From: an uncultured Bdellovibrio sp.
GTDB taxonomy: Bacteria; Bdellovibrionota; Bdellovibrionia; Bdellovibrionales; Bdellovibrionaceae
Reading direction: 5' to 3'
Length of the DNA stretch: 8,733 nucleotides
Assembly: GCF_946478835.1 (NCBI RefSeq)
Contig: NZ_CAMLDV010000146.1
Coordinates: forward strand, 1-8,733
In this document: one piece after another, positions 1 to 6,561 of the stretch
Layout of the letters: every line of letters begins with the position of its first letter
How positions within the stretch are numbered: the first letter of the stretch is position 1
Made by a program: the position numbers and the translations under genes
Notes under the pieces: model-generated
The model's input: the letters and a program-made list of their open reading frames with translations, nothing else
What the model was told of the DNA's origin: nothing
Database searches by the model: none

Positions 1-531
1 GGTTAAAGATTTTTCTGTCACAGAGTCTTTAAGTTGCGGACCGAAGTTCAAACTGGCAGAAGTCGCTGTCACTTTGGCTCGTTCAGTTTTGTCCTTTACG
101 ACAAAAGAGATACTGTTGTTTGTAAGATTCGAAAAACGGTCGCCGTCGAAACGTAGTACGAAGCTTTCGTCATTCTCGATATAACCATCACGAAGAGCTT
201 TCACGATGAAACTGACGTAAGTAATTCCCGGCTGCACAATCAACGTTCCAGAAGACGCTTCGAAATCTTGGTCCTCATCATCAATGCGCCATTGTAGATT
301 TTCAGGTTTCAGTGTGATCCCGGGAATAGAGGGCGTATCGATCGCAAGAGTGATTTGATGACCGATGCCTTCTTCAAGAACAACAGCAGTTCCCGATTCA
401 ACGGACACTTTCATGAAAACTTGATTTTCCGTGATCGCTGGATTTAACGATGCATTCATGGAGCAGCTTACTGTGAATAAGCTCAGCAAAAGAAGTGCAA
501 CTATGCGCTGGAACGTGCCGGTGATCTCCAT
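1..531 (-). CDS. Secreted lipoprotein with Calx-beta-like and ASH-like regions (3' end outside window)
   Basis: An open frame of 177 codons runs from an ATG at 531 to the left edge without a stop, so the C-terminus is missing. The N-terminus has a hydrophobic stretch (residues 10-22) ending in FTVSC, a plausible lipobox with Cys23 as the lipidated residue. Residues about 40-148 resemble a Calx-beta domain: an SGTLIVQPG segment followed by an IENDESFVLRF segment, the usual 'dD...E.dEsF.l.l' end of that fold. From about residue 152 the text (ATSASLNFGPQ...) resembles the start of an ASH/HYDIN-type beta-sandwich ('...sldFG...'). Both are extracellular or periplasmic adhesion-type folds, so a cell-envelope protein with tandem beta-sandwich domains is likely. 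No clear Shine-Dalgarno sequence precedes the ATG, but no better start exists before the signal peptide. The domain calls are by eye; that the frame codes for protein is much more certain. Confidence 0.8.
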   Translation of the reverse strand, partial: MEITGTFQRIVALLLLSLFTVSCSMNASLNPAITENQVFMKVSVESGTAVVLEEGIGHQITLAIDTPSIPGITLKPENLQWRIDDEDQDFEASSGTLIVQPGITYVSFIVKALRDGYIENDESFVLRFDGDRFSNLTNNSISFVVKDKTERAKVTATSASLNFGPQLKDSVTEKSLT

Positions 532-623
532 AGAATACTTGTCGGTTATCTAGGGGATTCTTTTAGGTTTTCTTGAGATTTTTATTGTGAAGTGTCCCCA
601 TGTTTTTACTGGGAACACTAAAG

Positions 624-665
624 AAAAAAGCCTCGGGAATTTATGATCTTCCAGAGGCTTTTTTT
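624..665 (-). terminator. Intrinsic terminator of the Fn3-like gene
   Basis: AAAAAAGCCTC (624-634) pairs with GAGGCTTTTTT (654-664). After one G-A mismatch the stem continues inward with GGAA/TTCC around a 9-nt loop. Read on the minus strand it ends in a run of Ts about 30 nt after the stop codon at 693. It is symmetrical, so it could stop transcription from either side. It separates the Fn3-like gene from the lipoprotein gene at 531, which therefore probably has its own promoter. Confidence 0.9.
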
Positions 666-692
666 GAGATTTTACCATTAAAAACGGGAAAC

Positions 693-1157
693 TTATTTCG
701 CAGCAGGAGTCGCGAACATAGACGTCGCAAAGAAACTCTTGCGGAACGTGCTCCAGTTATTTGATTTCACAGCAGCCACTCGCCAGAAGTAGTGTTTGCC
801 AGCTTCCAAACCAGTGACATCAAAAGAAGTTGTTTTGTGGTGGTATTCATTTGCGACAAGCCATTTGAAGTTTGGATCTGTTGCAACTTGAACGTGATAT
901 TCGTCAGCACCTGGAACTGCTTTCCATGTCAAAGCTGTTTTGTCGCCGGCCACTTCAGAGAAATAGGCTGGAGCAGACAATTCAGGTTTTGCAGGAACAT
1001 CGTGTTTCTCTGGCTTCTCAGCCGGCTGTGGGAAAAGTGCGTTCATTTTTTCAGGTAGGTTTTCATGGCCACCGCCACCATGTCCTTCTTCAGCCAAAGA
1101 AGGTGAAGTCAAAGCAAGAGTCAAAGCGAACGCGAATAGAGATACGAGGATCTTCAT
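693..1157 (-). CDS. Small secreted protein with one fibronectin type III-like domain
   Basis: This is a 154-residue protein. Residues 1-22 form a Sec signal peptide (hydrophobic core LVSLFAFALTLAL, cleavage after SLA). The mature N-terminus starts with an acidic, Gly/His-rich stretch (EEGHGGGGHE, 23-32), followed by a Pro/Lys/Glu-rich linker to about residue 60. Residues about 61-145 look like a fibronectin III-type domain: LTWKAVPGADEYHVQV gives the Trp core and B-C strands, and GLEAGKHYFWRVAAV gives the F strand with its Tyr and Trp. No enzymatic motif is seen, so a periplasmic or surface binding role is likely. The ATG at 1157 follows a good Shine-Dalgarno sequence (AAAGGAA, about 7 nt upstream). 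The gene stands alone, divergent from rnpB and followed by its own terminator. The His-rich start could bind metal, but this is only a guess. Confidence 0.88.
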   Translation of the reverse strand: MKILVSLFAFALTLALTSPSLAEEGHGGGGHENLPEKMNALFPQPAEKPEKHDVPAKPELSAPAYFSEVAGDKTALTWKAVPGADEYHVQVATDPNFKWLVANEYHHKTTSFDVTGLEAGKHYFWRVAAVKSNNWSTFRKSFFATSMFATPAAK

Positions 1158-1220
1158 GATAAATTCCTTTTGTAAACGATACGTAGAAAGTAAAATAAAA
1201 TGGGATTGAAGAAAACCTTC

Positions 1221-1256
1221 TTGCGCTATTTGCTGGGGGGTGTTAGAAATCCCCTT
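1221..1256 (+). promoter_or_regulatory. Candidate sigma-70-type promoter of rnpB
   Basis: TTGCGC (1221-1226) and TAGAAA (1244-1249) are 17 nt apart. A TGT just before the -10 box gives an extended -10. Counting 7 nt downstream puts the start at about 1256-1257, exactly where the 5' strand of the RNase P P1 helix begins. The C-rich stretch TCCCC between -10 and start resembles the GC-rich discriminators of growth-controlled stable-RNA promoters. Each hexamer matches 4 of 6 consensus bases; the agreement with the RNA 5' end is the main support. Confidence 0.6.
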
Positions 1257-1635
1257 CGGTTTTGCGGATGATCGCTCTAATAATGCTCTAACTTCCTGAT
1301 ATTAGAGAGGAAAGTCCGGACTCCATATGGCAGCGCAAGGGGTAACGCCCCTCGACGGTAACGTTAGGAACAGTGAAACAGAGAGAATGTCCAGGGCTAT
1401 GAGCCAGATACCGGGAACGGGAGGGTCTGGGGAGCCGCTGGAGTGAAAACAGTCAAACTCTGCGCGGAGCAAGATCAAATAGGGAAGCACTAGTAGGACG
1501 GCCAGTCCGTAGCTTTCGGGTAAGATCGCTTGAGGGTGTCAGTAATGGCACTCCCAGAGGAATGATCATCCAAGATTATCGGGACAAATTATGGGACCTG
1601 GTGATTAGGACAGAATCCGGCTTACAGCAAAACCG
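1257..1635 (+). ncRNA. rnpB: RNase P RNA (catalytic subunit)
   Basis: This RNA is the ribozyme part of RNase P, which cuts the 5' leader from precursor tRNAs together with the RnpA protein. Conserved cores are present: GAGGAAAGTCCGG (1307-1319) pairs as P4 with ACAGAATCCGG (1610-1620), and GGAGCAAGATCAAATAGG and GGGTAAGATCGCTTGAG match the segments around P15 and J18. P1 is a perfect 9-bp helix, CGGTTTTGC (1257-1265) with GCAAAACCG (1627-1635). P2 is 8 bp, GGATGATC (1266-1273) with GATCATCC (1564-1571). P3 is CTCTAATA (1275-1282) with TATTAGAG (1300-1307). P18 is capped by a GUAA tetraloop (GTGTCA-GTAA-TGGCAC). The overall plan is type A-like, with GGAAGC/GCTTTC and GGAC/GTCC stems in the P15-P17 region. 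An extra hairpin sits between the P2 and P4 3' strands. The ends are set from P1 and may be off by a few bases. Confidence 0.97.
1574..1605 (+). other. Extra hairpin in RNase P RNA between P2 and P4 3' strands (P19-like)
   Basis: In E. coli RNase P RNA the P2 3' strand is followed within a few bases by the P4 3' strand. Here about 38 nt lie between them (1572-1609). ATTATCGGG pairs with CCTGGTGAT over 9 bp, including three G-U pairs, around a 13-nt loop. From knowledge of RNase P RNAs, helix P19 occurs sporadically at this place, for example in B-type RNAs, so this is probably a P19. It could mark the lineage. Confidence 0.65.
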
Positions 1636-1670
1636 TGATCCCGCCTTCCTTGCATGGTACTCTAAAGCCT

Positions 1671-3494
1671 ATGGAAAAAATGGCTTGGGATATCGAATCA
1701 GAGTACTCGTCTTATAATTCACCTGAATACAAAGCAGAATTTGATGGAGTGTTCACACTTGTGAACTCTCTTGAAAAATTGGCGGAATCCATGAAGGTTG
1801 CTTTGCAGATCTCGAGCGAAGAGGGGCGTGATCCAGCGGATTCGCATGTTGAAGGTCTACAAAAGTTTCTTCTTGATAAAGAAACGGCAACGACAAACGC
1901 CTATAACATGATGACTTACGTTCATTCGGTTTTGTCTGTGGATTCTTCTGATCAAGGAGCCCAGGCGAAAGAATCAGAATTGACGAGTTTGACCTCTCGC
2001 CTTTGGCAAGTTTCTATTCCTGTTTCAAATTTTCTCACGCGCTGTTCAGATGGCTTTCTTGCGAAAGTGTTGGCGCATCCTGAATTAAAACCCTCTGAAT
2101 TTTTGTGGAAGAATCAACGCGAACTCCGCATGACGTTGTTATCCGATGGAGAGGAAACTTTGCTGGAAGCGGTTTCAAATCCCGGAATGCGTGCATGGGG
2201 AGACCTTTATACAAAACTCAGTGGTTCCATGCGCTGTCATTTGAAATACAAAGATCGCACGGAAACCGTGGGTCTTGCGCAAGCCAGTGCCTTGATTCGC
2301 AATGTGGATGAAGAAACTCGCAAAGTCGCTTGGCAGAGTATTCAAAATGCGTGGACCGATCACAAAGAAACGGTCGCCGCGATTTTAAATTCTCTTGCGG
2401 GTTGGCGCCATGAAGTGAATAAAAAAAGATCTTACGCAAAGCCCGTGCACTTCTTAGATGGCGCTCTTCATGGCAGTCGCATTGAAAAAGAAACTTTAGA
2501 GGCGATGCTCACGGCCTGTTACGACAATCTATCTGAGACTCGCAAAGCCCCGCAGATCATGGCGAAGCTCATGGGTAAAAAACAATTAGATCCTTGGGAT
2601 CTTTTGGCGCAAAGCCCGGTGTCTGGTGGAAAGAAAGAGCGCAGTTACGAAGAAGCTCTGACTTTGATTCAAGACTCCTTCAGCGCGATTGATCCGCAAA
2701 TGGGTGAGTTCGTAAAAATGATGGCGGACAAGCGGTGGATTGAAGGACGTGTTCTTCCAAATAAACGCAATGGTGCTTACTGCACGGGATTTCCAAAGCG
2801 TCGCGAACCTCGTGTGTTCATGACGTACATGGGTTCCAACAGTGACGTTTCCACTTTGGCACATGAATTAGGTCATGCGTTTCACTCGTGGGTGATGAAA
2901 GATCTTCCGCGCTCGCAAACTCATTACCCCATGACGTTGGCAGAGACGGCGAGTATTTTTGCTGAAACAGTTTTACATGATGTTCTGATTGAGGAAGCCT
3001 CTAGCAAAGAAGAAAAAATCGAATTTGCCTGGGGAGAAATCGAAGGAGCGACAAGCTTCTTAATCAATATTCCTGCGCGCTTTGAGTTTGAAAAGAATTT
3101 TTATGAACAGCGTGAAAAAAGAAGCTTAAGTTCTGATGAACTGATCCGTCTGACGGATGAAGCTTGGACGAAGTGGTATGGTCCAACGTTGTCTGCAAAT
3201 GACAAAATGTTCTGGGCGACCAAGCTGCACTTTGCGATGGCGGGAAGAAGTTTTTATAACTTCCCTTACACGTTCGGATATCTTTTCAGCATGAGTATCT
3301 ATGCTCGCAGAAAAGAATTGGGCGGCGAGTTTATGAAAAAGTACATCGACGTTCTTCGCGACACAGGCCGAATGAAAGCGGAAGATTTAGTGAAGAAACA
3401 TTTAGGTGAGGACATCCGCCGTCCTGAATTCTGGCAGAAATCCATTGATGTGATCAAAACGAAGATCAACGATTTCGAGAAGCTCGCGCTTTAA
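1671..3494 (+). CDS. pepF: M3-family zinc oligopeptidase (oligoendopeptidase F-type)
   Basis: This is a cytoplasmic metallopeptidase that cleaves short peptides and has no signal peptide. With the ATG at 1671 it has 607 residues, normal for the family. The zinc site is HELGH (398-402) inside TLAHELGHAFHSW, with Glu425 (in LAETASIFAE) as the likely third ligand. The upstream segment AYCTGFP...RVFMTYMGS, and the N-terminal WDIESEYSS...SPEYKAEF, are typical of the PepF/M3B group. An open frame extends up to a GTG at 1635, but that codon lies in the last base pairs of RNase P helix P1, and the extra 12 residues do not resemble the family. The ATG at 1671 or the one at 1680 is therefore preferred, although neither has a strong Shine-Dalgarno sequence. 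No terminator lies between rnpB and this gene, so the two may share a transcript. It converges with the GST gene (23-nt gap). Confidence 0.93.
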   Translation: MEKMAWDIESEYSSYNSPEYKAEFDGVFTLVNSLEKLAESMKVALQISSEEGRDPADSHVEGLQKFLLDKETATTNAYNMMTYVHSVLSVDSSDQGAQAKESELTSLTSRLWQVSIPVSNFLTRCSDGFLAKVLAHPELKPSEFLWKNQRELRMTLLSDGEETLLEAVSNPGMRAWGDLYTKLSGSMRCHLKYKDRTETVGLAQASALIRNVDEETRKVAWQSIQNAWTDHKETVAAILNSLAGWRHEVNKKRSYAKPVHFLDGALHGSRIEKETLEAMLTACYDNLSETRKAPQIMAKLMGKKQLDPWDLLAQSPVSGGKKERSYEEALTLIQDSFSAIDPQMGEFVKMMADKRWIEGRVLPNKRNGAYCTGFPKRREPRVFMTYMGSNSDVSTLAHELGHAFHSWVMKDLPRSQTHYPMTLAETASIFAETVLHDVLIEEASSKEEKIEFAWGEIEGATSFLINIPARFEFEKNFYEQREKRSLSSDELIRLTDEAWTKWYGPTLSANDKMFWATKLHFAMAGRSFYNFPYTFGYLFSMSIYARRKELGGEFMKKYIDVLRDTGRMKAEDLVKKHLGEDIRRPEFWQKSIDVIKTKINDFEKLAL

Positions 3495-3507
3495 TCGCGG
3501 CTTCTCG
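3476..3507. terminator. Hairpin over both convergent 3' ends (pepF and GST)
   Basis: CGAGAAGC-T-CGCG (3476-3488) pairs with CGCGGCTTCTCG (3496-3507), a 12-bp stem with one bulged T at 3484 and the loop CTTTAAT. The pepF stop codon lies in the loop and the stem ends 10 nt before the last base of the GST stop codon. Neither side has a proper T-run, so it is not a textbook intrinsic terminator. It may instead protect 3' ends or help Rho-dependent termination for both genes. Confidence 0.6.
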
Positions 3508-3517
3508 TAAAAGAAAT

Positions 3518-4132
3518 CTACTGCTTGCGCATAGCCGCTACTTTTTGGAAAGCAGGGCGATCTGAGTAAGCTTTCGCCCAACGCTGAATGTTTGCGTAAG
3601 AAGATGTATCGTAACCCAAGGCTGTCACGATATTGAGAACAGAAGCCACGTTCAAATCAGCCAAAGAAAATCTGTTATTCACAAGATAGTTCTTTCCTTC
3701 AAGCCCTTTATCAAGAACCGTCAGCAAACGAGGCATTGCTTTTTTAGCGTCGTCGATCACTTGCTGATTTCTGTGTTCAGCAGGAACGAAGACTTGTTGA
3801 ATTAGCCAGTTCACCGCTGGAACTTGGAATTCAGCCAAAGCCCAGAAGCTCCACTGCATCACATGTCCCTCTTCTTCAGGAGTTTGCGCCGCTAGAGGGC
3901 TTTGGTGTTTCTTCGCAAGATAGTTTGTGATCGCCATAGATTCCCAGATCACGAATTCGCCATCTACAAGAACAGGAACTTTGCCGTTGGGATTTAATTG
4001 CATGAACGCTTCTGATTTGTGCTCTTTGTTTCTCATATCCAAAGGCATGACTTCGTAATTAAGTCCCAGCTCTTCCAGCATCCAATAACAGCGACCCGCA
4101 CTCGACATCGGAGATCCATAAATTTTCAACAT
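3518..4132 (-). CDS. Glutathione S-transferase family protein
   Basis: This 204-residue protein has the usual GST length and no signal peptide, so it is cytoplasmic. The N-terminal thioredoxin-like domain (1-76) has YGSPMSSAGR with Ser10/Ser11 at the place of the catalytic Ser, then the cis-proline segment KVPVL (Pro53) and the glutathione-contacting Glu64-Ser65 in WESMAI. The helical C-terminal domain includes the N-capping box FSLADL (Ser156-Asp159) and a terminal RPAFQK. Such enzymes conjugate glutathione to electrophiles or reduce peroxides or disulfides; the exact substrate cannot be read from the sequence. The ATG at 4132 is preceded by AAGGAAAGG, which begins within the stop codon of the upstream permease gene (15-nt gap). 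It is therefore the last gene of the exporter operon. This linkage suggests that it processes a compound the exporter removes, but that is inference. Confidence 0.92.
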   Translation of the reverse strand: MLKIYGSPMSSAGRCYWMLEELGLNYEVMPLDMRNKEHKSEAFMQLNPNGKVPVLVDGEFVIWESMAITNYLAKKHQSPLAAQTPEEEGHVMQWSFWALAEFQVPAVNWLIQQVFVPAEHRNQQVIDDAKKAMPRLLTVLDKGLEGKNYLVNNRFSLADLNVASVLNIVTALGYDTSSYANIQRWAKAYSDRPAFQKVAAMRKQ

Positions 4133-4147
4133 ATCTAAAACCTTTCC

Positions 4148-4942
4148 TTAAGAGCTTGCGCTCGAATAAAATTTTAAAGCGAATTTCCAAAACTTGTTTG
4201 ATAAATAAATTAAAAGACCTGAAAGCACCACCACCCAGGCAAAAAGCAAAAAGTTCGGCGGTTCAAGAAGGGCGCGGGCAGGAACGCTGGCGATCACACC
4301 CACAGGTAATGCTGTCAGGATAAACCATTTAAACCACGGCACATAAATCGAATCAGGTCGCATTCCCAAGCGGTAAATCTGATACCAAATAAACTGAAGA
4401 TTTTCAGAACGCGCAAAGATCACGGCCGTTGACGCCATTACAAAGCGCATAGCGTAGAGAGCAATGAGTCCACACGGAATAAGAACGAGGAGCCACAAAA
4501 GGCGAAGCCACTCAAAATCGGGCAGTTGCACAAGGCTATAGATAAACCACGTTGTTCCAAGGATCAGATTCCCGATCATCGCCGTTGAAGCTTTTTGCAA
4601 ACTCAAAATAAATTGCGAGTTCACGGGTTTTGCAAGCAGCAGATCTAAATCCCCTTTACGCACTTTTTCTGAAAACTGATCCAGATTTTCAGAGAGAATA
4701 ATCATGTAAAGGCCATCGACGACAAACATAACTCCCAAGAACACGCGCATTTGTTCTAGGTTCCAGTCACCAATTTTAGGAGTATGACGGAACAAAACTT
4801 CAAAGGTGATGATCTGGGCAAGATACCAAAAAATATCAGTCGTGATACGCGTAAGAAAATTCACGCGGTATTCAAGATCCGCAATGAAGCTTGTGCGGAA
4901 AAGAGCGAGATATAAAGAGAAATACTTTTTTAAAGTTTTCAT
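4148..4942 (-). CDS. ABC-2-type exporter permease, second subunit (ABC2_membrane_6 / COG3694-like)
   Basis: This is a 264-residue inner-membrane protein with about six hydrophobic segments (roughly 35-55, 66-85, 118-140, 146-175, 205-222 and 230-248). The N-terminal pattern 'ADLEYRVNFLTRI' and the later 'KGDLDLLLAKPVNSQF' are typical of permeases that pair with COG4586-type ATPases. The charged loop around 89-106 is the likely contact with the ATPase. The open frame extends to 5050, but the start is set at the ATG at 4942: the first 36 residues of the longer frame are Arg/His-rich readthrough of the upstream permease gene, while TAAAG just before 4942 overlaps the upstream stop codon. The 2-nt gap from that stop implies translational coupling. 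It forms a heteromeric channel with the neighbouring permease. Confidence 0.9.
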   Translation of the reverse strand: MKTLKKYFSLYLALFRTSFIADLEYRVNFLTRITTDIFWYLAQIITFEVLFRHTPKIGDWNLEQMRVFLGVMFVVDGLYMIILSENLDQFSEKVRKGDLDLLLAKPVNSQFILSLQKASTAMIGNLILGTTWFIYSLVQLPDFEWLRLLWLLVLIPCGLIALYAMRFVMASTAVIFARSENLQFIWYQIYRLGMRPDSIYVPWFKWFILTALPVGVIASVPARALLEPPNFLLFAWVVVLSGLLIYLSNKFWKFALKFYSSASS

Positions 4943-4944
4943 CT

Positions 4945-5763
4945 TTACGCACCCGTTCCCGTGTAAACGTTCACACCTTTGCGCCACATGTAAGCGCCGA
5001 TGGCGTTTACGATGACGATCGCCACCGTGATTGAAATAAACGACTGCCAAATAGATTCAATTTCAAGCCGGCCTGTAAGATAACCCACAGGAACGTAAAC
5101 TCCCGCACTGAACGGCAAGGCAATCACGAAAGATTTAAATGGTTCGGGCATTAAATCCAGAGGGAAAAGTTCTCCGGTGAAAAGCCACAACGCAAGGTTC
5201 TTAGCTCCTGTCAGAGCATAGACTTTATTCAGGTAAAAAGCCGATGAGGCAATAATAAAGCTGATCGAATGAACCAGAATAAGATAATAAAACTCCAGCG
5301 CAAATGCTAAAGGCAGTCTTGCATATTTCGTCGGAAGATCGAAAATACTGACAGCGATCAGCGGGATCATCATCGACACAATCGTTGTGATAAATTTATA
5401 TCCCATCAATTGTGAAAAATAATATTCATAAAAACTCATCGGACGCACCAGAAGACTGTTCACGCTGCCTGAATCAATTTCTTGAATCATGCGGAATTCG
5501 TACATCCAGCTTGTGCAAATACGCGCGAAGAACGCACCCCAAAGCGCATAAGACAAATAATACTCGCGACCAAAACCAGCGATCTCACTTGTCGCGGCTC
5601 CAGCAAAGACGGCGACCCACAATAGAATTTCAATTCCTGTTGTGAGGGTCGGCTGCACAATCGCGTCGACAAAATAATTTAATCTGTATTCTAAATTGGA
5701 AACTATCGCGAGCTTAGCGAACGCGAGATTCCGTTTCCAAAAAACGGCGAATGACGTCTTCAA
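4945..5763 (-). CDS. ABC-2-type exporter permease, first subunit (COG4587-like), TTG start
   Basis: This is a 272-residue polytopic membrane protein with about six membrane segments (near 35-56, 68-85, 120-141, 150-176, 205-226 and 238-259). 'VSNLEYRLNYFVDAI' near the N-terminus aligns with 'IADLEYRVNFLTRI' of the partner permease, and 'DSGSVNSLLVRP' with its 'KGDLDLLLAKP'. The two subunits are thus distant paralogues that would form a heterodimer. No ATG or GTG exists near the expected N-terminus. The best start is the TTG at 5763, which has GAAGAGG six bases upstream; upstream TTGs at 5769, 5787, 5808 and 5811 remain possible. With the chosen start the gene overlaps the ATPase gene by 50 nt, suggesting coupled translation. 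The substrate is unknown. Confidence 0.88.
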   Translation of the reverse strand: MKTSFAVFWKRNLAFAKLAIVSNLEYRLNYFVDAIVQPTLTTGIEILLWVAVFAGAATSEIAGFGREYYLSYALWGAFFARICTSWMYEFRMIQEIDSGSVNSLLVRPMSFYEYYFSQLMGYKFITTIVSMMIPLIAVSIFDLPTKYARLPLAFALEFYYLILVHSISFIIASSAFYLNKVYALTGAKNLALWLFTGELFPLDLMPEPFKSFVIALPFSAGVYVPVGYLTGRLEIESIWQSFISITVAIVIVNAIGAYMWRKGVNVYTGTGA

Positions 5764-6544
5764 AATCAACCTCTTCGTTTTCAGCAAGTTCGCTATTCGA
5801 TTTCGCAACAAATTCAGGAACGGTTCCCTGATAGACGATGTGTCCTTTGCTGATCAAAAGTAATTTGTCAGCAAGCTTGGCAATGTCGTCCATGTAGTGA
5901 CTCGTGAGAATCACCGTGGGACCTTTTTCTTTCACGTAAGCATCTAGAAATTCCCGAATCGTTTCTTGTGCGACGATATCAAGACCGATCGTCGGTTCAT
6001 CCAAGAATAGAACCTTCGGTTCATGCAAAAGGGCGCCGATGATTTCCATCTTCATTCGCTCACCCAAGCTTAAGCGGCGAAGCTGTGTGTGCAGAACATG
6101 TGAACATTGAAGCATCTCTGCCAAATGTTCGACACGTTTGCGTGCATAGCCAGGTTCAATATCGTAAATGCGCGCAAGCAAAGCGTAAGAATCCGCAGGA
6201 GAAATGTCCCACCACAATTGATTCTTTTGACCTAACAGAATACTGATCTGGCGAAGGAATTCGTTTTTTCTTTCAGAAGGTCTGTAGCCCAAAACTAAAG
6301 CTTCACCACTTGTCGGCGTGACCAGTCCTGAAAGCATTTTCAACAATGTTGTCTTGCCAGCGCCATTGGCGCCGACCAAACCTACGATTTGACCGGATTC
6401 GATTTGCAAAGTGGTTTTATCAACGGCCGTGCGGGAAATGTGCTTGCGATTGATAAAGCCGCGAAGAGAATTTAAAAAACCTTCGGGCTTTTGATATGTC
6501 TGATAGACGCGGGTAAGATCTTTGGTTTCGATTACGATCGCCAT
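5714..6544 (-). CDS. ABC transporter ATP-binding protein (COG4586-type exporter ATPase)
   Basis: This 276-residue nucleotide-binding subunit powers export through the two downstream permeases. All catalytic motifs are intact: Walker A GANGAGKTT (58-66), Q-loop Gln106 within LLGQKNQLWWD, signature LSLGERM (158-164), Walker B VLFLDE (178-183) with the D-loop GLD, and switch His216 in TSHYMDD. The GQKNQLWWD stretch is characteristic of the COG4586 ATPases, which always travel with two different permeases. Some systems of this family have been linked to export of toxic organic cations (viologen exporters), but no substrate can be assigned here. The start is the ATG at 6544, 17 nt after the stop of the secreted-protein gene; no strong Shine-Dalgarno sequence is seen, so coupling to that gene is plausible. 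The 3' end overlaps the permease gene and encodes an acidic tail (ENEEVDFEDV) that also carries the permease's ribosome binding site. Confidence 0.95.
   Translation of the reverse strand: MAIVIETKDLTRVYQTYQKPEGFLNSLRGFINRKHISRTAVDKTTLQIESGQIVGLVGANGAGKTTLLKMLSGLVTPTSGEALVLGYRPSERKNEFLRQISILLGQKNQLWWDISPADSYALLARIYDIEPGYARKRVEHLAEMLQCSHVLHTQLRRLSLGERMKMEIIGALLHEPKVLFLDEPTIGLDIVAQETIREFLDAYVKEKGPTVILTSHYMDDIAKLADKLLLISKGHIVYQGTVPEFVAKSNSELAENEEVDFEDVIRRFLETESRVR
5770..5776 (-). promoter_or_regulatory. Ribosome binding site that decides the TTG start of the first permease
   Basis: Read on the minus strand this is GAAGAGG, followed by six bases (TTGATT) and the TTG at 5763. It lies inside the ATPase coding sequence. 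It is the only purine-rich site at proper spacing from an in-frame start codon in the overlap, which supports 5763 over the TTG codons further upstream. Confidence 0.6.
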
Positions 6545-6561
6545 ATTCAGGCGACTATAGA

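Noticed and set aside
792..1159. Two plus-strand open frames of 88 and 95 codons
   Set aside because: They are antisense to the secreted Fn3-like gene and have no domain or good ribosome binding site.
1274..1291. Tandem GCTCTAA repeat in the 5' part of rnpB
   Set aside because: The first copy is part of an 8-bp P3 helix with 1300-1307 and the second falls in its loop; RNA structure explains it without a separate element.
1302..1490. Minus-strand open frame of 62 codons
   Set aside because: It is antisense to the conserved core of RNase P RNA, which explains the sequence fully.
1635..1670. GTG start for the M3 peptidase
   Set aside because: The codon overlaps the 3' strand of RNase P helix P1 and the added 12 residues do not resemble the family N-terminus; ATG at 1671 or 1680 fits better.
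4943..5050. Longer N-terminus for the second permease
   Set aside because: The extra 36 residues are Arg/His-rich out-of-frame readthrough of the first permease gene. The ATG at 4942 starts 2 nt after that gene's stop, with TAAAG before it.
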